18,214 bases of DNA from an uncultured Leptotrichiaceae bacterium (GCA_938037005.1 CALHVR010000069.1:1-18214); one strand, 5' to 3'; shown: positions 5,834 to 13,823, counted from the stretch's first letter. Translations and numbers: made by a program. The notes: generated by a model not told the origin, from the letters alone.

Positions 5834-7060
5834 CTAAATTATCAACCAACTTGGCTTAAATATCATTATTATTCCTAAAATTATCATTAATATTCCACCA
5901 ATTAAATTCATCCATTTTGAATATTTATTAGTTAGCTGTAATTTGTTTATACTTAATAAAGCTAAACTAAACACAATAAAGTCATCAATCATATATCCAA
6001 AAATGTATATTAATGTTTGAATTTGTCGTTGAATAAAACCAATATTATTTATTTGTAAAATTTTTGTAAATGTTTGTGGAATACCGACAGAACAAGCAAA
6101 TTCTATCACATTTACCGATAATGCAAGTCCAATAATTGCAAGTGCTGTAACTAATGTGAATGGCTTATTTGCAATATCTTTTATTTTTTTAGAAATTTCT
6201 GCTCTTTTTTGAAAATCAGTAACTTCACATTCTATATCATTTCCTTCTTTCAAGAAATTTTTAATAAAGAATATTCCTCCTATAATTCCTACCATTCCGA
6301 CTATTGGTGTTACAATTTTATCTAATCCAACGAAATCCCAAGTATAAAGCCACGCAGTTAAAATTAAGTAATACATTATCGCTTCAGATAAAATAAATAA
6401 CCCTACGATCCTAAACATTTTTTTCTTATTCCCAACTGCAAGTAACGCCGTTAAAAATAAAATTAAAACCCACATTGCACAAGGATTAAAGCCATCGATT
6501 GTCCCAAGAATTAACGCCATTAATGGCAAAGAATAATCGGTTAAATTTAAAACTTCATTTGTAAAAGGAATTGTTACTAACACCTCTTTATCTGAAGGTG
6601 CTATCTCGCAAACTCCGTCAACTTCACAAACAGCCCCTTCTTTTGATACATTCTTATAATTTCCACTTGCTACAAACTCTTGTAATGTCTGAATTTTATC
6701 TTTTTTCTTTCCTTTTTCAATTTCTTTTACTATTTCTTTTCCTGTTGTATTTTCAGTATTAAATCCTTGAATAATTCTCTCATTTATATATATTATAGGT
6801 GTTCCTTTTACTAATTTTAATTTTGTCGTAATTTCATCAAAATATTTTTTATCTTTTTCATTTTTATCAATTTCAAATTGAGTTATCTCAAAATCCATTC
6901 TCTCTCTGTTTAATTCTGTTAAAAATTTTTTTAAATTAGCACAATTTTTACAATCTTCTCTTCCAAAATACTCAATTTTCACTTTATCTACAGAAAATGA
7001 TATTATATTTATTATAAATAAAGAAAATAGTAATAATAGCAATATTTTTATTTTTCTCAT
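5834..7060 (-). CDS. Exported thioredoxin-like domain fused to a CcdA/DsbD-type membrane electron carrier
   Basis: This 408-residue protein should pass electrons across the inner membrane to keep periplasmic thiols reduced. Residues 1-22 are a signal or signal-anchor. Residues about 26-120 are a glutaredoxin/thioredoxin-like domain with the active pair CKNC (C37, C40) and a cis-proline motif GTP (86-88). A second cysteine pair, CEVDGVC (C145, C151), lies in the linker. From about 177 to the end there are six or so membrane segments of CcdA/DsbD type, with the redox cysteines in DGFNPCAMW (C194) and EFACSVGIP (C323). In DsbD the thioredoxin domain is C-terminal, so the order here is reversed. 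The real target (disulfide isomerase, cytochrome c maturation, methionine sulfoxide repair) cannot be told from context. It follows acpS by 33 bases with Shine-Dalgarno AAGGAG and ends at a terminator. Confidence 0.85.
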   Translation of the reverse strand: MRKIKILLLLLFSLFIINIISFSVDKVKIEYFGREDCKNCANLKKFLTELNRERMDFEITQFEIDKNEKDKKYFDEITTKLKLVKGTPIIYINERIIQGFNTENTTGKEIVKEIEKGKKKDKIQTLQEFVASGNYKNVSKEGAVCEVDGVCEIAPSDKEVLVTIPFTNEVLNLTDYSLPLMALILGTIDGFNPCAMWVLILFLTALLAVGNKKKMFRIVGLFILSEAIMYYLILTAWLYTWDFVGLDKIVTPIVGMVGIIGGIFFIKNFLKEGNDIECEVTDFQKRAEISKKIKDIANKPFTLVTALAIIGLALSVNVIEFACSVGIPQTFTKILQINNIGFIQRQIQTLIYIFGYMIDDFIVFSLALLSINKLQLTNKYSKWMNLIGGILMIILGIIMIFKPSWLII

Positions 7061-7093
7061 TTTTTCTCCTTGTAATCTTAATATTTTTATCTT

Positions 7094-7462
7094 TTATTCC
7101 TTATATAAAACAACTGTTGAAACAGCATATTCTTTGCTATGTGAAATACTTATTTGTATTTTCAATCCTTCTGCCAACTTTTTTATTTCATTATACAAAT
7201 AAACAACAGGTTTTCCTAATTCATCATTTAAAATTTCAATATCTTTTAGTAAAAATCCTCTCACTCCAGTCCCCATTGCTTTAGAAAAGGCTTCTTTGGC
7301 AGCGAATCTTCCAGCATAACTCGCATAAAAATTTTTCTTTTTCTCAATATGCTCTATTTCTTTTTCGCTATATACTTTTTCCTTAAATATTTTCGTACGA
7401 TTAATTGCTTTTTCTATTCTACTTATTTCAATTATATCCGTCCCAATCCCGTATATTTCCAT
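7094..7462 (-). CDS. acpS: Holo-[acyl-carrier-protein] synthase AcpS
   Basis: This 122-residue enzyme transfers the 4'-phosphopantetheine arm of coenzyme A to the serine of apo-ACP, which activates fatty acid synthesis. The family motifs are complete: GIGTDIIEISRIEKAI at the N terminus with the Mg-binding D9, and GRFAAKEAFSKAMGTG (51-66) with the second metal ligand E57. The C-terminal ISISHSKEYAVSTVVL is also typical. The length is that of bacterial AcpS (about 115-125). The start is fixed by GGAG just before the ATG and by the motif lying at residue 5. It lies 15 bases after tatD and 33 bases before the redox gene, so the three are probably one transcript, although their functions are unrelated. 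Confidence 0.96.
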   Translation of the reverse strand: MEIYGIGTDIIEISRIEKAINRTKIFKEKVYSEKEIEHIEKKKNFYASYAGRFAAKEAFSKAMGTGVRGFLLKDIEILNDELGKPVVYLYNEIKKLAEGLKIQISISHSKEYAVSTVVLYKE

Positions 7463-7477
7463 TTTTTCTCCACTAAA

Positions 7478-8242
7478 TTATTTTATTCCATATATTTTTT
7501 TCGCATTTTCTGTCGTAACTTTTATTACTTCTTCCACTGAAATATTTTTAATTTTTGCAATTTCCTCTGCAACATAACTCGTATAAATTGGCTCGTTTCT
7601 TTTTCCTCTAAACGGAACAGGTGTCAAATACGGACAATCTGTTTCAATTACTATTTTCTCAAGTGGCAATACTTCCACTAATTCTTTTGTTTTTTTATTA
7701 TTTTTAAATGTTAATGTTCCACCAACTCCTAAAAAATATCTGTCTAAAAATGGTTTTGCCGCTTCATATGAACCAGGATAACAGTGTAAAATTCCTCCTA
7801 CATTTGGAAATTCTGCTAAAATATCTAAAGTATCTTGTAAAGCTTCTCTCGTATGTATAACTACTGGTTTTTTTACTTTTTCAGCTAATACCATTTGCTT
7901 TCTAAATCCTTCAGCTTGAACTTCTTTCGGATCTGCCATCCAATGATAATCAAGACCAATTTCTCCTATTGCAACAACTTTTTCTTCATTCAACGCAAGT
8001 TTTTCTATCTCTTTTTCCACTTCATCGTTATATTTGCTAATGTCAACTGGATGAACTCCTACCACAGCGTGAACAAAATTATATTTTTTTGCTAATTCTA
8101 CACTTTTTTGAGAACTTTCCAAATCAAATCCTATACTTACAATTCCTTCTAATTGATTTTCTATTCTATCAATTACATCATCAAAATCTTCTTCAAATTG
8201 TTTATCATAAATGTGTGTATGTGTATCTATTATTTTACTCAT
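7478..8242 (-). CDS. tatD: TatD-family metal-dependent deoxyribonuclease
   Basis: This 254-residue cytoplasmic hydrolase has a TIM-barrel fold and belongs to the TatD family, described as 3'-5' DNases/exonucleases linked to DNA repair. All metal ligands are visible: DTHTH (H8, H10), GEIGLDYHW (E94), VIHTRE (H130), ILHCYPG (H153) and IETDCPYL (D202). The C-terminal TPVPFRGKRNEP is the family signature. Length is normal. It is the first gene after the luxS terminator; AAGGGA precedes the ATG. Only about 30 bases separate the terminator stem from the start codon, so either a compact promoter lies there (TATATA near 8263-8268 is visible) or it relies on read-through from luxS. Confidence 0.93.
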   Translation of the reverse strand: MSKIIDTHTHIYDKQFEEDFDDVIDRIENQLEGIVSIGFDLESSQKSVELAKKYNFVHAVVGVHPVDISKYNDEVEKEIEKLALNEEKVVAIGEIGLDYHWMADPKEVQAEGFRKQMVLAEKVKKPVVIHTREALQDTLDILAEFPNVGGILHCYPGSYEAAKPFLDRYFLGVGGTLTFKNNKKTKELVEVLPLEKIVIETDCPYLTPVPFRGKRNEPIYTSYVAEEIAKIKNISVEEVIKVTTENAKKIYGIK

Positions 8243-8269
8243 TTTTGTCCCTTCTTTCTTCTTATATAC

Positions 8270-8298
8270 AACAAAAAGACTAGAAAAATCTAGTCTTT
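8270..8298 (-). terminator. Intrinsic terminator after luxS
   Basis: On the minus strand AAAGACTAGA (8289-8298) pairs perfectly over 10 bases with TCTAGTCTTT (8275-8284) across a 4-base loop, followed by TTGTTG and a T-rich stretch. The first stem base is only 4 bases past the luxS stop codon. It closes the hslO-ddl-luxS unit, perhaps incompletely because the T-run is short. Confidence 0.75.
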
Positions 8299-8302
8299 AT
8301 TC

Positions 8303-8782
8303 CTATTCAGGATAGTTTAAATTTTCTTCACCTAAATTAAGTAATGTTTCTTCATAATATTTTTTCGCTTCATATTTTGCCATTGGTAAATTTTGATCTA
8401 AATAATTTCCACATTCTATTGCCGTTGCTCCTGGTATTTCTCCTTCAAAGTCTGCCATAAACTTAAACGTTTCCTTCATTAATTCTATTATATCTTTAGA
8501 CTCTAATTTCCCTTTTAAAATAACATAAAATCCTGTTCTACAACCCATCGGTCCAAAATATACGATTTCATCTTTCCAAACTGGATGATTTCTTAAAAAT
8601 GTAGCTCCTAAATGTTCCATTGTATGAATTTCAGCAATATTCATTACCGGCTCTCTATTTGGTAATTTCATTCTTATATCAAAACTCGTCAAATAATTTC
8701 CATTAACTTCATCTAATCTTGAAACATAAATTCCTCTATTTAATCTTACGTGATCTACCGTAAAACTTGCTATTCTTTCCAT
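8303..8782 (-). CDS. luxS: S-ribosylhomocysteine lyase LuxS
   Basis: This 159-residue Fe/Zn enzyme splits S-ribosylhomocysteine into homocysteine and DPD, the precursor of autoinducer-2; it is part of the activated methyl cycle. The metal site is complete: HTMEH (H53, H57) and C124 in ECGNY, with the catalytic C81 in GPMGCRTG and E56. The N terminus MERIASFTVDHVRLNRGIYV matches the Bacteroides/Clostridium-type LuxS start, so I take the second in-frame ATG (8780-8782), which gives the usual family length. The upstream ATG at 8800 would add six residues (MGESKN). The Shine-Dalgarno GGGAG at 8794-8798 is about 11 bases from the chosen start, slightly long, and lies within the longer reading. It starts 29 bases after ddl. 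No pfs/mtnN gene is seen in the window. Confidence 0.93.
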   Translation of the reverse strand: MERIASFTVDHVRLNRGIYVSRLDEVNGNYLTSFDIRMKLPNREPVMNIAEIHTMEHLGATFLRNHPVWKDEIVYFGPMGCRTGFYVILKGKLESKDIIELMKETFKFMADFEGEIPGATAIECGNYLDQNLPMAKYEAKKYYEETLLNLGEENLNYPE

Positions 8783-8811
8783 ATTTTTACTTTCTCCCAT
8801 TTATCTTAATT

Positions 8812-9738
8812 CTATCTCTCAACATTTATTGATGATTCGATCAATAAATCTAGTGTTTCTGAATACGAATATCCTTTTGATGCCGTACTTTTTGGTAAAA
8901 GGCTTGCCGCTGTCATTCCCGGTAATGTATTTACTTCTATAAAGTAAGGTGTATCTCCATTCACTACCATAAAATCAATTCTTGAAAATCCTTGACATTT
9001 TACGGCTTTATAGCTGTCGGCAGCAAATTTATTTATTTCATCTTGTATTTTTTTCTCAAATTCAAATACAAATTCTCTTGCTCCACCTTCTGAATATTTT
9101 GATTCATAATCAAAGTAATCTCCAGCAACTGCTTCTATTTTTAAAGTGGGAAAAACTTCTCCATTTATTACAGGAACACTTATTTCAACTCCATTTAACA
9201 CTTCTTCAATTAAAGCTTCGTTATCTGTACTGAATACAAGCTCTAACGCTTCTTCAAGTTCAGCTTGATTTTCTACAAAACTTACTCCAATACTAGACCC
9301 ACCTTTATTTGGTTTTACAACTACTCTATTCCCAAGTTTTTCTTTTACAGTTTCAAAACTTATTGTTTCACCTTTTAGCACTGAAATACCTTTAGCTACT
9401 CTTACTCCTTTTCCAGCAACTAATCTTTTTGTTAATTCTTTATCTATACAAATTGCACTTGTCATAACTCCAGGTCCACTGTAAGCAATCCCTAGCGATT
9501 CTAGCACTGCTTGTATTTTACCGTCTTCTCCAAAAAGCCCATGTAATGCTATATATACAAAATCAAAATTTAATTCTTTTAGTTTATCTACAACTTCCTC
9601 TTTTTCATTTAAAATGATATCAAATACTTCATATTTATCTCTATTCAAATTAGCTAATATTTCTGCTCCCGTATTTAACGATACTTCTCTTTCAGTTGAA
9701 ATACCACCTCTTACAACTCCTACTTTTAATTTAGCCAT
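8812..9738 (-). CDS. ddl: D-alanine-D-alanine ligase
   Basis: This 308-residue cytoplasmic ATP-grasp enzyme makes the D-Ala-D-Ala dipeptide used for peptidoglycan. Seen in order: GGISTEREVSL (E16, the equivalent of the E. coli DdlB glutamate that binds the first D-Ala), LHGLFGEDG, YSGPG, the ATP-binding VVKPNKGGSSIGV (S148), the tyrosine of ESKYSE (Y215, typical of dipeptide rather than depsipeptide ligases), SRIDFMV and IEVNTLPGMT. Length fits DdlB (about 306). MTAASLLP replaces the more usual MTSHSLVP but keeps the key serine. It starts 39 bases after hslO with an AGGCAGGA Shine-Dalgarno. No murF/murC neighbours are present, so it sits outside a cell-wall cluster. Confidence 0.95.
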   Translation of the reverse strand: MAKLKVGVVRGGISTEREVSLNTGAEILANLNRDKYEVFDIILNEKEEVVDKLKELNFDFVYIALHGLFGEDGKIQAVLESLGIAYSGPGVMTSAICIDKELTKRLVAGKGVRVAKGISVLKGETISFETVKEKLGNRVVVKPNKGGSSIGVSFVENQAELEEALELVFSTDNEALIEEVLNGVEISVPVINGEVFPTLKIEAVAGDYFDYESKYSEGGAREFVFEFEKKIQDEINKFAADSYKAVKCQGFSRIDFMVVNGDTPYFIEVNTLPGMTAASLLPKSTASKGYSYSETLDLLIESSINVER

Positions 9739-9777
9739 ATTTTTTCCTGCCTTTCTATTTTCTATTTTTTAAAATTT

Positions 9778-10728
9778 CTATCTATTAAAATTTACACCTT
9801 CAAAATCTTTTTTTATAAAATCATATTTTTTATTACAAAAATGACATTGTACTTCTATTTTCCCATCATTTTCTAAAATTTCATTTATTTCTTTTTCTCC
9901 TAAAGTTAAAACTCCATTAAAATATTTTTCTTTACTACAATTACATTTGTACTCTAATGGTGCATTTTCTAAAATTTCATATTCTTCTACATAAGTCTTT
10001 TTGTGTTCCCCTTCCATTTTAGCATCTTCCTCTACAACTGTTATATCTTCATAAAGTAACTCTGCAATTCTTTCAAGTGAAAATCCACCTTTTAATAAAT
10101 CTGTTATCCCTCTTATTTGTTTTAATTTATTTTCTAGTTTATCAATAAATCCTTCTTCTACTCCGGGTAATAATTGAACCATATAGCCCCCTGCTTTTAT
10201 CACCTCACCATTTTCATCCATTTTAACTCCTAAAGCTACAACAGATTTTATTTGATCAGAAATTAATAAATAATTTGCTAAAATATCACTCATTTCCTCA
10301 TCTCTTATCATTGAAACTCCTGAAAATGGATCTCTTAACCCTAAATCTTTTATAATTTGAAATGTTCCATCTCCAATAAATCTTATTCTTCCTGATTCAT
10401 CAGCAATAAAGTTCCCATTTTCATCTATTATTTGATGTAATTTAGGCGTCGGGTCACTTATATAACCTTTAATCTCTCCATATTTATTTGCAGTTGCAAC
10501 CATTGTTCCATAAGGTCCTGTACCATTCACTTTTAATGTTACAATATCCCTGTTCCCTTTTAAATCTTTACCAATTATAGCTGCCCCTGTTAAAAGTTTA
10601 CCAAAATTCATTGTTGCTATAGGATCTAAATTATGTAGTTTTTGTGCCTCTTTCACTAAATTTGTCGTTTCACAAACAAAAAATCTTGCACATTTACTCG
10701 TTCCTCTTATTAATCTATCTTTACTCAT
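9778..10728 (-). CDS. hslO: Redox-regulated chaperone Hsp33 (HslO)
   Basis: This 316-residue cytoplasmic holdase is switched on by oxidation. The N-terminal domain starts with RLIRGTSKCARFFVCETTNL and contains NGTGPYGTM and GYISDPTP, typical of Hsp33. The C-terminal zinc switch is complete: CNC (C262, C264) and CHFC (C295, C298), the CxC...CxxC arrangement that releases zinc on oxidation. Two extra cysteines (C13, C19) lie in the N domain. Length is slightly above the usual 290-300. The gene follows a terminator-like hairpin and starts with AAAGGA before the ATG. With ddl and luxS downstream at 39 and 29 bases it forms one unit. Confidence 0.95.
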   Translation of the reverse strand: MSKDRLIRGTSKCARFFVCETTNLVKEAQKLHNLDPIATMNFGKLLTGAAIIGKDLKGNRDIVTLKVNGTGPYGTMVATANKYGEIKGYISDPTPKLHQIIDENGNFIADESGRIRFIGDGTFQIIKDLGLRDPFSGVSMIRDEEMSDILANYLLISDQIKSVVALGVKMDENGEVIKAGGYMVQLLPGVEEGFIDKLENKLKQIRGITDLLKGGFSLERIAELLYEDITVVEEDAKMEGEHKKTYVEEYEILENAPLEYKCNCSKEKYFNGVLTLGEKEINEILENDGKIEVQCHFCNKKYDFIKKDFEGVNFNR

Positions 10729-10789
10729 TATTTTCCTTTCATTTTTATATTTTTAATTTCATATAAAAAATAACTTTAATTTTTTATCT

Positions 10790-10818
10790 TTTATACAAAA
10801 TCAAAGGAGTTCACCCAA
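10790..10818 (-). promoter_or_regulatory. Probable promoter of the hslO-ddl-luxS unit
   Basis: The minus strand has TTGGGT (10813-10818), a 17-base spacer and TATAAA (10790-10795). It overlaps the 3' arm of the preceding terminator. The -10 is good and the -35 only partial. It predicts an RNA start about 55 bases before the hslO ATG. Confidence 0.4.
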
Positions 10819-10846
10819 ATCAAGCTTGATATAGGATTCCCCCTTT
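10797..10846 (-). terminator. Terminator-like hairpin after the 222-residue lipoprotein gene
   Basis: On the minus strand AAAGGGG (10840-10846) pairs with CTCCTTT (10803-10809) over 7 bases with one G-U. Inside it are a short AUCC/GGGU pairing and the palindrome ATCAAGCTTGAT (10818-10829), giving a long, partly branched hairpin. It starts two bases after the lipoprotein stop codon and is followed by GATTTTG, so the T-run is modest. The plus strand also has a T-rich tail after the same stem, but no gene there needs it. Confidence 0.55.
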
Positions 10847-10848
10847 AA

Positions 10849-11517
10849 TTATTTTTTATTTGATTTCATTAAACTTTGATCATTTCCAGCTGTTGGTCCT
10901 TGATGTTCTGTTGTTTCCGTTTTTGTTTCACTGCTATTTTGATTATTCGTTTCGTCCTCATCCCCTGAACTTAATGTATCTAAATTATTTAACGTACTAT
11001 TTATTCCACCAAATAAAATATCAATATTTTCAGCTCTAAGCTCTATTTTATTTTTAAATCCTTTATGATGTACTATAAATTCTGTTTCTTTTTTTGTCAA
11101 CGGCAAATTATTTGATTCTAAAACTGATTTAAATGTTTCCTCTACTGATAGATTATCTTGTTGCCCTGTTACTATGTTTTTTGCCATTTTTGCAAATACT
11201 TGCATAAAGATACCTCTTATATCAACATTTTCAACTTCTACTGTTACTATTGATGTTTTTTTATTTATTTTTTCAGTCTTTACAATTTTATAGTTCATAT
11301 TTTTAAACAACACTTGAAATAATTGTTTTTGAACCTCTGTATTATATTCCATAGCAACATTCTTAGCTAGTTCACTATCATCCAATACCTGTTTACTTGC
11401 CATTTTAATATTTTGTGCTTTTATACTATCAATAAATTTTGATACTGTTTTTTCTGGTTTTGACCCACAACTTAACACAAAAATTACTAATAGCATACTT
11501 AATAATATTTTTTTCAT
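10849..11517 (-). CDS. Lipoprotein with NTF2-like/DUF4878-type domain (unknown function)
   Basis: This 222-residue envelope lipoprotein has a signal KKILLSMLLVIFVLSC, with C17 lipidated. The following GSKPEKTVSKFIDSIKAQNI is the typical opening of DUF4878/NTF2-like lipoproteins (a short helix with 'V..F...I...N...A'), then a strand-rich part with YKIVKTEKINKKTSIVTVEV. Residues about 180-222 are a hydrophilic tail of D, E, N, S, T and Q, probably disordered. The exact function is unknown. The family-level resemblance is from pattern only. It has its own strong promoter (11550-11578), is flanked by terminators on both sides, and so is a single-gene unit between the bamA operon and hslO. Confidence 0.82.
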   Translation of the reverse strand: MKKILLSMLLVIFVLSCGSKPEKTVSKFIDSIKAQNIKMASKQVLDDSELAKNVAMEYNTEVQKQLFQVLFKNMNYKIVKTEKINKKTSIVTVEVENVDIRGIFMQVFAKMAKNIVTGQQDNLSVEETFKSVLESNNLPLTKKETEFIVHHKGFKNKIELRAENIDILFGGINSTLNNLDTLSSGDEDETNNQNSSETKTETTEHQGPTAGNDQSLMKSNKK

Positions 11518-11549
11518 TTCTTCACCTTTTCGTATATTTTATTTACTTA

Positions 11550-11578
11550 ATTTTACATTATTTGCCACTACAAGTCAA
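11550..11578 (-). promoter_or_regulatory. Sigma70 promoter of the lipoprotein gene
   Basis: TTGACT (11573-11578), a spacer of exactly 17 bases, and TAAAAT (11550-11555) on the minus strand make the best sigma70-type match in the window. The predicted RNA start lies about 25 bases before the ATG, with AAGGTG as Shine-Dalgarno. It is downstream of the bamA terminator. Confidence 0.75.
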
Positions 11579-11618
11579 GCGAATAAAATTAACATAAATA
11601 AAAATAATTTTTTATATG

Positions 11619-11655
11619 AAAAAAAAGGCGATAATCCAGCTAACACTAAATTATC
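11619..11655 (-). terminator. Intrinsic terminator of the tamB-bamA unit
   Basis: On the minus strand GATAATTTAG (11646-11655) pairs with CTGGATTATC (11630-11639) over 10 positions including two G-U pairs, with a 6-base loop, then GCC and eight T (11619-11626). It lies about 80 bases after the bamA stop and before the next promoter. The 217 bases between bamA and the lipoprotein gene hold only this terminator, that promoter, and a possible extra -10 (TGATATAAA, 11686-11694). Confidence 0.75.
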
Positions 11656-11733
11656 ATTTCCTTTTTTATTAATTCTGCTATTTCCTTTATATCATATATT
11701 TTCTAACTTCATTTTTAACATAATTTAACTCTA

Positions 11734-13815
11734 CTAGAATGTTTGTCCAAAGCTAAAGTAGAATTTCCCATTTGTTTTTGGTACTCCATTCTTAACAGGA
11801 TCCATTGGCCATGCATAATCAAATCTTAATGGTCCCATTGGTGTTTCAACTCTTACCCCTATTCCGTATCCTTTTTTAAGATCTTTAAAACTTCTTGCTG
11901 AATCTCTATCAGGCTCATATTGTGTCCCACCTGGTGTTTTTTCTTTTTGCCAAGCATTTCCTATATCAAAAAATGCTACAAATTGTAATGAGTTATTTAT
12001 TTTTGTTCTATTTTCTATTGTTGCATGGAATTTATCATATCCTTCAAAATCATTTGATTCATAACCTCTAATTGTATCTGATCCACCAATGCTAAACTTA
12101 AATGCTTCTGGTGTTCCGGCACTTGTTCTACCCCAAACAACTCTATAAGCCATCACATTTTTATCTTTAAAGAATGTAGTATGATATGCTCTTAAGTCTG
12201 CTTCAATTTGTTGATAATAACTACCTTTTTCTCCACGAATATTTTTTCTTGAGAATAAATTACCTACCTCATAATTTACAGTCGCATAAGTTCCTTTTGT
12301 TGGATTATAAGAATCATTTCTTGTATCATAAATTAACGAAGGATTTACTGCAAATAAATTATATTGATCAGATAAAGTTCCATTTCCATAATATTCTTTA
12401 TAGTTTTCTAATCTTGCAGATGTTCTAACATAAATATTACTGTTTAACCCTTTACCTATCGTCCATTTTGTTCCCATTTTTTTAACTTTTTCTACTTTTT
12501 GTGGTCCTACATTATTATTTTTAATTTCTCTATAATAAATAGAACCTCCTCCTTGTAATCTTTGAGTTCCTTTTATCCAAGGATCCCATAAGCTTAATTC
12601 AAATATTTTATTCCCTTTATTTGAAATTGATAAACTTGCAAGTGCTTCTTGCCCTTTTCCTCTAAAATTACTATCTGCTAATTTCACTTCTCCTACTAAT
12701 CCAATCTCTGTTCCATATGAAATACTTCCATTAATTGTAGTTGTAGGTCTTTCTGTTACTATAAATTCAACATTTCTAACATTTGAATCAGTTTGAGATC
12801 CAGTAATTTGAGGTTCAATAGAAGTAAATAAACCTGTTCTATACAATTCTCTTATTGTTTCCTCAACTTTTGATGCTTGATAAACTTGACCAACTTTTAC
12901 AGCTTGTACTCTATCAAAAATATATTGTTGTGTTCTTAATTTAGTATCTCTTTCTTTAGCTCTTTGACCATCTGTTTTTGTACTTCTTTTCTTAAACGAT
13001 ACTGAACTAACTATTCCTTCACTTACTTCTATTACGATTTCTCCATTATTTTTTAAGCTTATTGTTTCTATTCTTGCCAAATTATATCCAGCAGTTTTAT
13101 AATAATTTAATATACCATTTTCATCAGGATTTAATAAATTTCCATTTAATATTTTTCCTACTTGAATTCCTGTTGCTCTAATTAAATCTTCTTCTGAAAA
13201 TAATGAATTCCCTTCTATTTTTATTTTTGTAATAACTGGATTTTCTTTAACGATATAATTTACTGTAACTGTATTATCTACATTTCTATCCATTTTTATA
13301 TCAACTGTCGCAAAATGTCCTGTTTTAAAGATTTTTTCAACTCCATCTATTGCTTCTTGTGGCGTTAAATAATCTCCTTCCTTAATTGTTAAAACTTTTT
13401 TTATTTCCTCTTTATTTATCGTTTTTAATCCTTCAAAATTTATATTTGAAATTACATATTCCGTTTTAACTTTCAATCTTTCTTTTTCTTGAATTCTTTT
13501 TGCTATTTCTAATGCATTTTCTTTCTCATCTACTTCAATTTCAAAATTTACACTATTCCCTTCAATTTTAGGATACACATTTACATCAAAAATATAATCT
13601 AATCTTTTTAATGATAAATAAATATCTTTTACATCCTTATTACTATATTTTTGTCCACTTTTTACAGGAATATTATTTAAAATTAAATCTGAAGGTAATT
13701 GAGATAAATGAGTTACTTTTATATCTCCTACAGTTAAATTTTCATTTGCTGCTAGTGCATTTATTCCTAAAAACATTGTCGCTGCCATTATTAACGCTTG
13801 AAATTTATATTTCAT
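11734..13815 (-). CDS. bamA: BamA outer-membrane assembly protein
   Basis: This 693-residue protein is the core of the BAM complex, which folds beta-barrel proteins into the outer membrane. A signal peptide ends near ALA-A (22/23). I count four POTRA domains (about 26-97, 120-191, 194-267 and 268-356) instead of the five in E. coli. The barrel runs from about 358 to the end. The lid-loop motif IRGYESNDF is at 582-590, and the protein ends in FSFGQTF, with the terminal Phe of the barrel signal. A charged insert (about 275-298, STKTDGQRAKERDTKLR) sits in the last POTRA, and a charged helical linker (98-118) separates POTRA 1 and 2. It begins 8 bases after tamB with GGAGGA as Shine-Dalgarno, so the two are co-translated. 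Confidence 0.95.
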   Translation of the reverse strand: MKYKFQALIMAATMFLGINALAANENLTVGDIKVTHLSQLPSDLILNNIPVKSGQKYSNKDVKDIYLSLKRLDYIFDVNVYPKIEGNSVNFEIEVDEKENALEIAKRIQEKERLKVKTEYVISNINFEGLKTINKEEIKKVLTIKEGDYLTPQEAIDGVEKIFKTGHFATVDIKMDRNVDNTVTVNYIVKENPVITKIKIEGNSLFSEEDLIRATGIQVGKILNGNLLNPDENGILNYYKTAGYNLARIETISLKNNGEIVIEVSEGIVSSVSFKKRSTKTDGQRAKERDTKLRTQQYIFDRVQAVKVGQVYQASKVEETIRELYRTGLFTSIEPQITGSQTDSNVRNVEFIVTERPTTTINGSISYGTEIGLVGEVKLADSNFRGKGQEALASLSISNKGNKIFELSLWDPWIKGTQRLQGGGSIYYREIKNNNVGPQKVEKVKKMGTKWTIGKGLNSNIYVRTSARLENYKEYYGNGTLSDQYNLFAVNPSLIYDTRNDSYNPTKGTYATVNYEVGNLFSRKNIRGEKGSYYQQIEADLRAYHTTFFKDKNVMAYRVVWGRTSAGTPEAFKFSIGGSDTIRGYESNDFEGYDKFHATIENRTKINNSLQFVAFFDIGNAWQKEKTPGGTQYEPDRDSARSFKDLKKGYGIGVRVETPMGPLRFDYAWPMDPVKNGVPKTNGKFYFSFGQTF

Positions 13816-13823
13816 TTTTCCTC

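Noticed and set aside
11646..11710. Short frame after bamA reading KIYDIKEIAELIKKEMII between two stops
   Set aside because: It looks like a fragment of a helix-rich protein, but it has no start codon at its beginning and is only 18 codons; the region is better explained by the terminator.
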